A stretch of 64,000 nt of DNA. It comes from JAQGMV01 sp035626595 (GTDB lineage: Bacteria > Pseudomonadota > Gammaproteobacteria > Burkholderiales > SG8-41). The notes under the pieces were generated by a model that saw nothing but the letters and a program-made list of their open reading frames with translations, did no database searches and was not told the origin of the DNA. The stretch lies in the NCBI GenBank assembly GCA_035626595.1, contig DASPNJ010000149.1, forward strand, positions 46,661 to 110,660, in the 5' to 3' direction. The translations under genes and the position numbers were made by a program. Position 1 is the first letter of the stretch; every line of letters starts with the position of its first letter. This document shows positions 41,532 to 50,019 of the stretch, one piece after another.

Positions 41532-41918
41532 TCACTCCGCGGGAATACACCACACGCGCTGCGCGTGCTCCGGCGTCGCGATGTCGAAATTGAGGCCGTT
41601 CGGGTCGCGGTACTTGCGCTCCGATTGCGGTCCTGCGCCGATGCCCTTGATCTGCCCGTGATACGCGCCGCCGCTCTCCTCCACCTTCGCGGCACCGCTT
41701 TCCATGTCCTCGATCAGGAAGCCGATGTGGTGCAACCCTTTGCGGCCTTCGGCGTTCACGTTCTGCGCGTGGATGATCGCGAGGCTCACGATGCCGTCCG
41801 AGAGCATGATCGCGACATCGGACTGCCGCACGCGCTTCATCTCGAACGCCTTCTCGTAAAACGTGGCGGTCTTCTCCATGTCGTCCACGGCCATCGCGAT
41901 GTGACGCAGCTTTGCCAT
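41532..41918 (-). CDS. VOC/glyoxalase-type metalloprotein
   Basis: 128 residues, one vicinal-oxygen-chelate domain: MAKLRHIAMAVDDMEKTATF, LHHIGFLIEDMESGAAKVEE, KYRDPNGLNFDIATPE. Candidate metal ligands are His6, a second His in LHHIGF and a C-terminal acidic residue. Family members are isomerases, epimerases (for example methylmalonyl-CoA epimerase) or dioxygenases. Lies 18 bases after a Bug gene at the end of a minus-strand operon starting with a RidA-like gene. Confidence 0.87.
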   Translation of the reverse strand: MAKLRHIAMAVDDMEKTATFYEKAFEMKRVRQSDVAIMLSDGIVSLAIIHAQNVNAEGRKGLHHIGFLIEDMESGAAKVEESGGAYHGQIKGIGAGPQSERKYRDPNGLNFDIATPEHAQRVWCIPAE

Positions 41919-41936
41919 TGCTTGCTCTCCGGTTGA

Positions 41937-42905
41937 TTACTGTGGCGTTATTTTCGCCGCTTTCACGACCTGCGCCCACTGCGCCGTCTCTTTCCTCACG
42001 ACGTCGGCCATTTGCGACGGACTCATCGCGACGGGCTCGGCACCCTGCGCCAGCAGGTGGTCCCGCACCTCGCGCACCTGGCCCGCCTTTGCGGTTTCGG
42101 CATTCAACTTGGAAACGATGTCCGCCGGCGTTCCAGCGGGCGCGAGCATGCCGATCCACAGGTTGAAGACCACACCCGGATAACCCGCTTCGGCCATCGT
42201 CGGCAGCTCGGGCGCCACGGGCGAGCGCTTCTCGCTCGTCACTGCGTATGCACGCAGCTTACCGGCCTTCACCTGCGGCACCGACGGCGCGAGATTGTTG
42301 AACATGAGCTGAACGTGGCCGCTGATCAGGTCCGCCATCGCCGGTCCGTTGCCCTTGTACGGCACGTGAACGATGTCGACCTTGGCGATCGAGCGGAAAA
42401 GCTCCGCCGCGATGTGCGAGGACGAGCCGGTGCCGGATGACGCGTAATCGAGCTGGCGCGGCCGGCTGCGCGCGATCGCAACGAGCTCCTTCACGCTCTT
42501 CGCGGGCAGCGATGGATGCGCGATCAGCACGTTCGGCTGGCTCGCCAGAATGCTGACGGGCACCAGGTCCTTCAGCATGTCGATCGGCATCTGTTTGTAG
42601 AGGCTCGGATTGATCGTGACCGTCGTGTTCGCCGCGCTGAGCAGCGTGTAGCCGTTCGGCTGCGACTTCGCCGCAATCTCCGCGCCGATGTTGCCGTTCG
42701 CGCCGCCGCGGTTGTCCACGAAGAACTGCTGCCCGAGCTGGTCGGAAAGGCCCTTCGTGAAGATGCGCGTCACGAAATCCGCGCCGCCGCCGGGGGTATA
42801 CGGCACGATCACCCGCACCGGCTTCGCCGGATAGGCCTGCGCGAACGCGGCAGCGCCGCACGTAAGAAGGAGTACACCGAGAACAACCCTGAACGTGTGT
42901 GTCAT
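41937..42905 (-). CDS. Bug/TctC-family periplasmic binding protein
   Basis: 322 residues: signal peptide cut near AAFAQA, YPAKPVRVIVPYTPGGGAD, VDNRGGANGNIGAEIAAKSQ, PNGYTL, and HVPYKGNGPAMADLISGHVQ. Only four bases separate it from the cupin gene upstream. Two Bug proteins in one short operon (this and 43236-44216) imply two ligands or high-capacity capture of one. Confidence 0.92.
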   Translation of the reverse strand: MTHTFRVVLGVLLLTCGAAAFAQAYPAKPVRVIVPYTPGGGADFVTRIFTKGLSDQLGQQFFVDNRGGANGNIGAEIAAKSQPNGYTLLSAANTTVTINPSLYKQMPIDMLKDLVPVSILASQPNVLIAHPSLPAKSVKELVAIARSRPRQLDYASSGTGSSSHIAAELFRSIAKVDIVHVPYKGNGPAMADLISGHVQLMFNNLAPSVPQVKAGKLRAYAVTSEKRSPVAPELPTMAEAGYPGVVFNLWIGMLAPAGTPADIVSKLNAETAKAGQVREVRDHLLAQGAEPVAMSPSQMADVVRKETAQWAQVVKAAKITPQ

Positions 42906-42909
42906 GGGG

Positions 42910-43218
42910 TCACCTGTTCTTGCAGCTCACGAATTCGACTTCCTCGTCGAGCGACCAATTTTCGTGATCGACGTCGGCGGGAATGTGGACGGCGTCCCCG
43001 GGACCGAGCACTTTCGATTCGTCACCGACGCGGTACGCGAGCTTGCCCCTGATGACGGCGACGATCTGCTCCTCGGGGTGGCGGTGCGGCGGTTTCCGGG
43101 TGCCGGGGGGATACCGGTAGTAGCCGAGCTCCATGCGCTCGCCCACAACGGCAGGCCGTGGCGCGTCGTCCATGACGACACCGACACGTTCCAGGTTCGC
43201 CAAACGGTAGAACGCCAT
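42910..43218 (-). CDS. Small cupin-domain protein
   Basis: 102 residues from the ATG at 43218 with a strong GGGAGG site upstream; it is the last part of a longer open frame whose remainder is shadow. The cupin metal motif is visible: YPPGTRKPPHRHPEEQIVAV (two His and a Glu) and the second motif HIPADVDHENWSLD with His. Single-domain cupins of this kind are metal-dependent isomerases, decarboxylases or sensors. Lies between two Bug genes. Confidence 0.85.
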   Translation of the reverse strand: MAFYRLANLERVGVVMDDAPRPAVVGERMELGYYRYPPGTRKPPHRHPEEQIVAVIRGKLAYRVGDESKVLGPGDAVHIPADVDHENWSLDEEVEFVSCKNR

Positions 43219-43235
43219 CGGAACCTCCCGGGGTG

Positions 43236-44216
43236 TCAGTCGCCGAGCTTGACACCGGCCTGCTTGATGACCGGTCCCCAGCGATCGTATTGCGTGCGGA
43301 TGAACTTCGCGAACTCGCCCGGTCCCGCGTGCACGGGCTCCCCGCCGAACGCTTCGATGCGATCGCGCACGTCGCGCATCTTCACGGCGCGTGCGATCTC
43401 GCCATCGATGCGCTGCACGATCCGCGTGGGCACGCCGCGCGGGCCGGCGATCCCGCCCCAGCCGTCGGCGATCACCGGATAGCCGGACTCGGTAAGCGTC
43501 GGGATGTCCGGCAACGCGCTCAACCGTTTCGCACCGCCCGCCGCGAGCACGCGCAGCCGCCCCGCCTTCACGTGCGGCATCGCTGCCGGCGGCAGGGTGA
43601 TCGAGCCGTCCACTCGCGCGGCGACGAGGTCGAGGAGCGCGGGCGCGCTGCCGGCGTACGGGACGTGCACGGCCTGGAACCCGGCAAGCCGGCGAAACGA
43701 TTCCATCGCCAGGTGCTGCACGCTGCCGCTGCCCGACGAGGCGTACGTGAGCCCCCCGGGTTTCGACTTCGCGTAGCTGATGAACTCCTGGACGCTCTTC
43801 GCCGGCACGCCCGCATGCACGATCAGGACGTTGTCGTAGGTGGCGACGAGCGAGATCGGCGTGAAGTCCGCGAAGGTGTCGTACGGGAGCTTGCCGCGCA
43901 GCGCGGCATTCAATGGGAATGGCGTGCTCAGCCACACGAGCGTGTAGCCGTCCGCCGGCGCTTTCGCGGCGAGACCGTAAGCGAGCGCACCGCTCGCGCC
44001 GGGGCGATTGTCCGAGACCACCTGCTGGCCCAGCGCATCGGTGAGCTTCTGCGCGAAGGTCCGGGCGAGCACGTCTGACGGACCACCGACCGGAAAATCG
44101 ATGATGAGCCGTATCGGCCGCGCCGGATAGCCTTGCGCAGGTGCGGCGGGCGCGAAGCCGAACGCTGCGGCGAGCGCGATGCTGCTCGCCAGGTGCCGAA
44201 GACACAGGCGACGCAT
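43236..44216 (-). CDS. Bug/TctC-family periplasmic binding protein
   Basis: 326 residues from the ATG at 44216 (MRRLCLRHLASSIALAAAFG, signal cut near APAQG). Bug stretches: YPARPIRLIIDFPVGGPSD, SDNRPGASGALAYGLAAKAP, ADGYTL, and HVPYAGSAPALLDLVAARVD. The usual PYKG turn is PYAG here. The open frame continues upstream through the RidA gene region but only as shadow. Fourteen bases after the RidA-like gene. Confidence 0.9.
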   Translation of the reverse strand: MRRLCLRHLASSIALAAAFGFAPAAPAQGYPARPIRLIIDFPVGGPSDVLARTFAQKLTDALGQQVVSDNRPGASGALAYGLAAKAPADGYTLVWLSTPFPLNAALRGKLPYDTFADFTPISLVATYDNVLIVHAGVPAKSVQEFISYAKSKPGGLTYASSGSGSVQHLAMESFRRLAGFQAVHVPYAGSAPALLDLVAARVDGSITLPPAAMPHVKAGRLRVLAAGGAKRLSALPDIPTLTESGYPVIADGWGGIAGPRGVPTRIVQRIDGEIARAVKMRDVRDRIEAFGGEPVHAGPGEFAKFIRTQYDRWGPVIKQAGVKLGD

Positions 44217-44230
44217 GGCGGCCTCCGCGT

Positions 44231-44686
44231 CTAACGTCTGACCGCGTTCGCCGGGATGCGCAAACGCTCGCGCTCGATCACCGCTTCGCACTCGATCTCG
44301 ACCAGCATCTCCGGCATCGCGAGACATGCGACGCCGATCAGCGTGCTCGTCGGCAGCGGGTCCTTGAAGTACTTGAAGCGCTCGTCGATCGCTTCGAAGT
44401 ACGCCTTCATGTTCGTGGTGTAGGTGATCGTGCGCGTGATGTCCGCCATCGTCGCGCCGACCGTCTCCAGCGCGATCTGGATCGCCTTGCATACTTCCCG
44501 GATCTGCCCGCGCATGTCGCCCACGCACGCGACGTCGCCATCGAGCGTTCGTGACGTGCGGCCTGCGAGGTAGATGTGCGCGTGGTGATCCTCCCCTTTC
44601 ACGACGATCACCGGGGTGTAGATCACCTTCTTGTTGCCGCCGACCTTGTACGTGTTTTCCGGCGTGATGTAGTAGCGCTCGAGCAT
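44231..44686 (-). CDS. RidA/YjgF-family protein
   Basis: 151 residues from the ATG at 44686 (AGGGGAGGGG upstream). The YjgF fold is visible: YTPVIVVKGEDHHAHIYLAG, GDMRGQIREVCKAIQIALE, GATMADITRTITYTTNMKAY, and PTSTLIGVACLAMPEMLVEI. By eye the arginine that makes RidA an imine deaminase (the Arg of RSCVEVARLP) is Thr here, so it belongs to a Rid subfamily without the classical activity. First gene of the operon 44686 to 41532, divergent from a Bug gene at 44765. Confidence 0.85.
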   Translation of the reverse strand: MLERYYITPENTYKVGGNKKVIYTPVIVVKGEDHHAHIYLAGRTSRTLDGDVACVGDMRGQIREVCKAIQIALETVGATMADITRTITYTTNMKAYFEAIDERFKYFKDPLPTSTLIGVACLAMPEMLVEIECEAVIERERLRIPANAVRR

Positions 44687-44764
44687 GGTCCCCTCCCCTT
44701 GGTGAATGCCATAAGCATCGCACAATCCTGTTATATTGGCCCGCGCCTCACACGGGAAGAAGCG

Positions 44765-45748
44765 ATGAGAAAAGCGATCGTTGCAGTGGCGGCCTGCGCC
44801 GCCGTCGTGAGCGGCGCCACGCACGCGCAGGGCGCGGCCGATTACCCGAACCGGCCGATCCGGCTCGTCGTCGGATTTCCGCCCGGCGGGGCGACCGATA
44901 TCCTCGCGCGCATCCTCTCCCAGTACATGCCCGACGGGATCGGCCAATCCGTCGTGGTCGATAACCGCGGCGGCGCGACGGGCACGATCGCGGCGGCCAT
45001 GGTGGCGAAGGCGGCGCCGGACGGCTACACGGTCATGATGGTGCCGAGCGGTCCCTACACGATCAGTCCCAGCACGTACAGCAAGCTCCCGTACGACGCA
45101 GTGCGGGATTTCACCGGGATCTCGCTGCTGGTGTGGGTGACGAACGTCGTCGTCGTGCCGCAGGCCTCACCGGCGAAGACGCTCCAGGACCTGATCCGCA
45201 TGGCGAAGGAGAAGCCCGGCACGGTGACGTTCTCGTCATCGGGAGCCGGATCGCTGCATCACCTCTCCGGCGAAGTGCTCAAGCGCCTGACGGGCACCGA
45301 CATGATCCACGTACCGTTCAAGGGCGCCGGTCCGGCCATGGCCGCGCTCGCCGGAAGCGAGGTCACGTTCGGCTTCACCTCCATGCCGTCGGCGGTGCCG
45401 TTCGTGAAATCGAATCGGCTGCGGGCGCTCGCGGTGACCAGTCAGAAGCGCATGCCGGCGCTGCCCAGCACGCCGACGATGACCGAAGCCGGCGTGCCGC
45501 CGCCGCCCGGCCTCGACATCCGGGAATGGTACGGCGTCATCGCACCGGCGGGCGTTCCGGCGCCGATCGTGAACAAGTTGAATGCCGAGATGGTGAAGGT
45601 ATTCAAGCGGCCCGACGTCCAGACGCGGCTCACCGATATGGGCGCGGAATTCGTCGGCAGCTCGCCGCAGGCGCTCAACAAGCAGCTCGCGAACGACGTG
45701 AGGACGTGGGCGAAGTGGGTCAAGGACACCGGCGTGCGCGTGGACTGA
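44765..45748 (+). CDS. Bug/TctC-family periplasmic binding protein
   Basis: 327 residues from the ATG at 44765 (signal cut near ATHAQG). Landmarks: YPNRPIRLVVGFPPGGATD, VDNRGGATGTIAAAMVAKAA, PDGYTV, HVPFKGAGPAMAALAGSEVT. A 78-base divergent gap to the RidA gene contains TATATT at 44732-44737 as a possible -10. It ends three bases before the stop of a convergent MmgE/PrpD gene. Confidence 0.92.
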   Translation: MRKAIVAVAACAAVVSGATHAQGAADYPNRPIRLVVGFPPGGATDILARILSQYMPDGIGQSVVVDNRGGATGTIAAAMVAKAAPDGYTVMMVPSGPYTISPSTYSKLPYDAVRDFTGISLLVWVTNVVVVPQASPAKTLQDLIRMAKEKPGTVTFSSSGAGSLHHLSGEVLKRLTGTDMIHVPFKGAGPAMAALAGSEVTFGFTSMPSAVPFVKSNRLRALAVTSQKRMPALPSTPTMTEAGVPPPPGLDIREWYGVIAPAGVPAPIVNKLNAEMVKVFKRPDVQTRLTDMGAEFVGSSPQALNKQLANDVRTWAKWVKDTGVRVD

Positions 45749-45751
45749 GCG

Positions 45752-47116
45752 TCAGCCCATCGCGCGCGTAAGCTCGCGCGCCGAATCGAGCCCTTCCAGC
45801 GCATCGAGCTTGGCAAGCAGCCGCTCGACGCAGTCGGCCGGCAGCAGACGCGCCGCACAATTCTGAAACTTCGCTCGCAGGAGCTCGGGCGGAATCGGAT
45901 GATCTGCCGTGCGTCCGCGCTGGATATCGACGCGCGCGGACAGGCGCCGCCCGTCGCTCAGCGTGACCGCCACCTCCGCCCCGAAGTGATTGTCGGGCGC
46001 GAACTGGCCCGGCCGGTGCGTTTCCGAATGAACGCGCCGCATCAGCGCCCGCGTCGCCGCGTCGCGGTAGGCGTCCCCTTCGAACTGCTCGATCACGATC
46101 CTGCGGTCGAGCAATGCACGTGCGACGCAGTACTGCACGCTGAATTTCGCGTCGAGGTTACTCTGCGGATCCGGTCTGTTCGTATGCGCGAGCCGGCGCG
46201 CCGGCGTCCACGTCTCCACCTTCTCGATCGCGGAAGCAGTGATCGGCCCCTGCTCGCGCAGCAGCGCAAAGGTCGCATCGAGCGCCGCGTGCGTCGCCGC
46301 ACAGCAGGGATACTCCTTGTAGCCGGCGCCGGGGCTCACGATGTCGAGCGGATCGGCCCAGCCTTCGAGCACCCGCGCCGCGTCGTAGTTGCCTTTGCCG
46401 TTGTAGACATTGAAGAACCCTTGCTCGTGCTCGAAAGCCGCAGGATTCGCGCTGAAGCCGCCGCGCGCGAGCAGCACGGCAGAAAGCCCGTTACGCGCGC
46501 AGTGCCCCACGTGCAGCGGCTTCGTCATCGTGCCGAAATTCGCCTTGATACCCGACGCCAGCGAGGCGCCGATCGCAAGTGCAGTGGCCGTCTTCTCGGC
46601 GCCCAGTCTGAGCAGGCTCGCACACGCAGCGATGACCGCGAAGGTGCCCAAGGTCGAAGTCGGGTGCCAGCCCTTTTCGTAATGATGGAAATTGACGGCG
46701 CGCCCGATGCGGGTGCCGGTCTCGAAGCCGACGGTGTGCGCTAGCAATAGATCGCGCCCGGTGCCGCCATACGCTTCGGCAGCCGCCAGCAGCGCCGGCA
46801 CCATCGTGGCGGAGACGTGGCCGCCCATCGTGTTGCTGCCGTTATCGAAATCGAGCGCGTGCGCGGCGGTGCCGTTGACGAGCGCGGCATCGAGACAACC
46901 GCCACGATGAGGTGACCCGGCCACGTAGCACGGACCGCCGCTCGCCCCCGCGAGCTCGCGCACGATACGCACACAGTCCTCGCGCGCACCGCCGAGCATG
47001 ACGCCGATCGTGTCCATGAACGCGACCTTGGACCAGCGGATCGCCTCCGGCGGCAGCGCGTCGTAGCGCATCGCGACGATGCGCGATGCGAGCGCCTGTG
47101 CGAGCGCAGTCTTCAT
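45752..47116 (-). CDS. MmgE/PrpD family protein
   Basis: 454 residues. GTAAHALDFDNGSNTMGGHV corresponds to the LDFDD-His pocket with Asn-Gly replacing the second Asp; GYKEYPCCAATHAALDAT and FSVQYCVARALLDRRIVIEQ are the other landmarks. Residues typical for 2-methylcitrate dehydratase are partly altered, so the substrate is open. It is divergent from the SMP-30 pair (60-base gap) and convergent with a Bug gene. Confidence 0.88.
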   Translation of the reverse strand: MKTALAQALASRIVAMRYDALPPEAIRWSKVAFMDTIGVMLGGAREDCVRIVRELAGASGGPCYVAGSPHRGGCLDAALVNGTAAHALDFDNGSNTMGGHVSATMVPALLAAAEAYGGTGRDLLLAHTVGFETGTRIGRAVNFHHYEKGWHPTSTLGTFAVIAACASLLRLGAEKTATALAIGASLASGIKANFGTMTKPLHVGHCARNGLSAVLLARGGFSANPAAFEHEQGFFNVYNGKGNYDAARVLEGWADPLDIVSPGAGYKEYPCCAATHAALDATFALLREQGPITASAIEKVETWTPARRLAHTNRPDPQSNLDAKFSVQYCVARALLDRRIVIEQFEGDAYRDAATRALMRRVHSETHRPGQFAPDNHFGAEVAVTLSDGRRLSARVDIQRGRTADHPIPPELLRAKFQNCAARLLPADCVERLLAKLDALEGLDSARELTRAMG

Positions 47117-47176
47117 CTGGCGCTATCATACCTGCGGCTCACGAGCCTCCGACCCGAGCAGAAAGAGAGCGACCCG

Positions 47177-48100
47177 ATGCATGGATCACTGGAACACCTG
47201 TCAGTAGAAGTCGACCTGTGCGCGTCCGGCTGGGAGCGCATCGTCGAGCCGAGCCCGCCGGTCGATGTCATCGCGCGCGACATCATCTTCGGCGAAGGGC
47301 CCACGTGGGACGCGCGAGGGAAGCAGCTCTACTTTACCGACATCATCGGCGACACGATCTGGAAATGGCGGCCCGACACCGGACAGGAAGTGGTGCTCAC
47401 GCCCTCGGTCAAGGCGAACGGCACCTGTCTCGATCTGGAGAACCGGCTCGTCGTCGCCGGCTGGGGTGGACGCACCGTTTTCCGCATGGAGAAGGACGGC
47501 ACCTGGAAAACGCTTGCCGATCGCTGGCAGGGGAAGAAGCTGAACAGCCCGAACGACATCGTGGTGAAGTCCGACGGCTCGATCTGGTTTACCGACCCGC
47601 CCGGGGGGCTGCTCAACGTCGGCATGGTCGGCCCCGATCTGCAGCGTTATCTCGAGACGCAGCCGGTGTTCCGCATCTCGGCCGACGGCAAAGAGCTGAC
47701 CGTCGTCACCGAGGACAATACCTATCCCAACGGCCTGTGCTTCTCGCCCGACGAGAAGATCCTCTACGTAAACGACAGCCGCGAACGCGTGATCCGCGCC
47801 TACGACGTGAAGAGCGATGGCACGGTCGGTAAAGCACGGCTCTTCCATCAGTACACCGGACCCGAGCGCGGCGTGCCCGACGGCATCAAGTGCGACGTCG
47901 AAGGCAATGTCTGGTGCACGGCGCCGGGCGGGATCTGGGTGCACGATCCATCCGGGCAACCGATCGTGCGCATCAAGACCGAAGGCCATCACGCGACGAA
48001 CCTCGCGTTTGGCGACGACGACTGGAAGTCGCTCTACATCACGATGATCGGCTCGGTGGTGCGCACGCGCGTGAACATCGCCGGCGTGCCCTCGCGCTGA
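47177..48100 (+). CDS. SMP-30/gluconolactonase-like beta-propeller protein
   Basis: 307 residues. Six-bladed propeller repeats with the metal ligands of the SMP-30 family: FGEGPTWDARGKQLYFTDII (Glu), KLNSPNDIVVKSDGSIWFTD (Asn-Asp), NTYPNGLCFSPDEKILYVND (Asn and later Asp). Members hydrolyse sugar or other lactones with a divalent metal. The gene starts 60 bases from the divergent MmgE/PrpD gene and is followed by a second, more distant relative. Confidence 0.88.
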   Translation: MHGSLEHLSVEVDLCASGWERIVEPSPPVDVIARDIIFGEGPTWDARGKQLYFTDIIGDTIWKWRPDTGQEVVLTPSVKANGTCLDLENRLVVAGWGGRTVFRMEKDGTWKTLADRWQGKKLNSPNDIVVKSDGSIWFTDPPGGLLNVGMVGPDLQRYLETQPVFRISADGKELTVVTEDNTYPNGLCFSPDEKILYVNDSRERVIRAYDVKSDGTVGKARLFHQYTGPERGVPDGIKCDVEGNVWCTAPGGIWVHDPSGQPIVRIKTEGHHATNLAFGDDDWKSLYITMIGSVVRTRVNIAGVPSR

Positions 48101-48116
48101 CCTCGGGGAGAAACGA

Positions 48117-49004
48117 ATGACCTGGAATTTCGAACGCGTAGCGGGACCGTACAAGGGCCGCACCGGCGGGCTCGCGTGGGATGGCAAAGGCGTGCTGTTC
48201 AGCGCGGTGACCGAGGAGCGCATCCTGCGCTATGACCCGTCGACCGAGAAAACCGAGGTGTTCCGCCGCTGGACGGGGCGCACCAACGGAATCGCGGTCG
48301 CGAAGGACGGCACCGTGTTCGGCGCGCAGGAAGGCGGACGCCGCGTGATCCACTTCCTGAGCGACGGCTCGACCGCGCCCACGCAGGAGCTGCTCGAGGG
48401 CGCGCACCACAACCAGCCCTGCGACCTCGCCATCGACAGCCGCGGGCGCGTGTGGATCGCCGACGCCTACAACGCGACGCCGCCGTACGGCCCGCCGGCC
48501 TATCCGTACCTGCCGCACGCTTCGGTGCTGCGGATGGATCCATATGGTCCCGGACTGTGGCGCCTGTCGCGTGTGACGCACGATACGCTCGGCCCGCGTG
48601 CCGTTCTGCTGTCGGCCGACGAGAAGACGCTCTATGTCGCCGACGGCGACGTCGAGCGCGGCGACATCTGCCGGCTCAGGGCATATGCGCTGAACGAGCA
48701 CGGCAGCGCGGGGCACGGTAAGGAGCTGCTCAATCTCGCGCCGAACGAGCGCGGCATCGAAGGCATGTGCCTGGACAGCGAAGGAAACATCGTCGCATGC
48801 ATGGGCTGGGCGAAAAGCGGCTGCGCGCCCGCGGTGGTCGTCATCTCGCCGGGCGGCACGATTTTGGAGACGCACGCAGCGCCCGCGGACGCGCCGATGC
48901 GCTGCGCCTTCGCCGACGCGGACCTGGGCAGTCTGTACGTCACGGCGGCCGACGGGGCGTTGTATCGCGCGCGCGGCACCGGCCGGCGCGGCTTGAAACG
49001 TTGA
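48117..49004 (+). CDS. SMP-30/gluconolactonase-like beta-propeller protein (second copy)
   Basis: 295 residues, 16 bases after the first. AGPYKGRTGGLAWDGKGVLF, HHNQPCDLAIDSRGRVWIAD and GIEGMCLDSEGNIVACMGWA show the propeller blades. The first-blade Glu and the Asn-Asp pair of the metal site are less clear than in the upstream gene, and sequence identity is low, so the pair looks like an old duplication or two enzymes for two lactones. Confidence 0.85.
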   Translation: MTWNFERVAGPYKGRTGGLAWDGKGVLFSAVTEERILRYDPSTEKTEVFRRWTGRTNGIAVAKDGTVFGAQEGGRRVIHFLSDGSTAPTQELLEGAHHNQPCDLAIDSRGRVWIADAYNATPPYGPPAYPYLPHASVLRMDPYGPGLWRLSRVTHDTLGPRAVLLSADEKTLYVADGDVERGDICRLRAYALNEHGSAGHGKELLNLAPNERGIEGMCLDSEGNIVACMGWAKSGCAPAVVVISPGGTILETHAAPADAPMRCAFADADLGSLYVTAADGALYRARGTGRRGLKR

Positions 49005-49034
49005 ACATGTGCACGGCTTCGTAGGGTGGGCGAT

Positions 49035-50015
49035 TCAGTTTTGCCTGATATCCGAGGACTGAACGACGCGCTGCCAGCGTGCGATCTCGTTGCGTAGGAA
49101 CGCAGCGAATTCCTCCGGCTTCTCGATCCGCGGCTGCGATCCGTTCTTCGATAGCTGCGACACGATGTCCGGTGCGGCGATGGCTCTCGCGAGCTCGGCG
49201 TGTATGCGCGCGACGATCGGCTGCGGCGTCCCCGCGACCACCGAGATGCCGTTCCAGATGAGCTGCTCGTAGCCGGGCACGCCCGATTCCGCGACCGTCG
49301 CGAACTGCGGCAGCAGCGGCCAGCGCCGCGCGCTCGTGACGCCCAGTATGCGCAGCCGTCCCGATTGCACGTGCGGCAGCGCCGAAATCGGATTGCCGAA
49401 GCCCACCATCACCTCGCCGGACAAAAGCGCGTTCGTCACGAGCGCGCTGCCTTTGTAGGGCACGTGCAGGATGTTCACGCCCGAGGCGATCTTGAAGAGC
49501 TCCCCGGCGAAATGCGATCCGCTGCCGATGCCGGCCGAGCCGTAGGTCACCTCACCGGGACGCGCTTTTGCAAGCGCAAGGAGCTGCCTCACCGATTTCA
49601 CCGGCATCGAGGCGTGGACCGTCAGCGCGCCCGGCACCGTCGAGAGGCGCGTGATCGGCGCAAAATCCCTGAGCGTGTCGAACGGCAGCTTCGACTGCAG
49701 CGCCGGCGCTGCGGTAAACGAGGTGCTGACGAGATACAGCGTGTAGCCGTCGGGCGCCGACCGGGCGACGATCTCGGAAGCGATGACGCCGCCGCCGCCC
49801 GGGCGATTCTCGACGATCACGGGCTGCCCGAGAGCGTCGCTCAGCTTCTGCCCGACGAGCCGCGCGACGGTGTCGTTCCCGCCGCCGGGCGCGAGCGGAA
49901 CGATGATGCGGATCGGCTTCGTCGGATACTGCTGAGCGCCGACGTGCGGCGCCGGCAACAGCGTCGAAAGTGTGAACGCGACGATCGCAAACGCGCGTGC
50001 GTTGCTCACTGTCAT
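49035..50015 (-). CDS. Bug/TctC-family periplasmic binding protein
   Basis: 326 residues (signal MTVSNARAFAIVAFTLSTLL, cut near VGAQQ). YPTKPIRIIVPLAPGGGND, VENRPGGGGVIASEIVARSA, PDGYTL and HVPYKGSALVTNALLSGEVM are present. It is the downstream partner of an unusual SDR, with a four-base gap. Confidence 0.92.
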   Translation of the reverse strand: MTVSNARAFAIVAFTLSTLLPAPHVGAQQYPTKPIRIIVPLAPGGGNDTVARLVGQKLSDALGQPVIVENRPGGGGVIASEIVARSAPDGYTLYLVSTSFTAAPALQSKLPFDTLRDFAPITRLSTVPGALTVHASMPVKSVRQLLALAKARPGEVTYGSAGIGSGSHFAGELFKIASGVNILHVPYKGSALVTNALLSGEVMVGFGNPISALPHVQSGRLRILGVTSARRWPLLPQFATVAESGVPGYEQLIWNGISVVAGTPQPIVARIHAELARAIAAPDIVSQLSKNGSQPRIEKPEEFAAFLRNEIARWQRVVQSSDIRQN

Positions 50016-50019
50016 CGAG

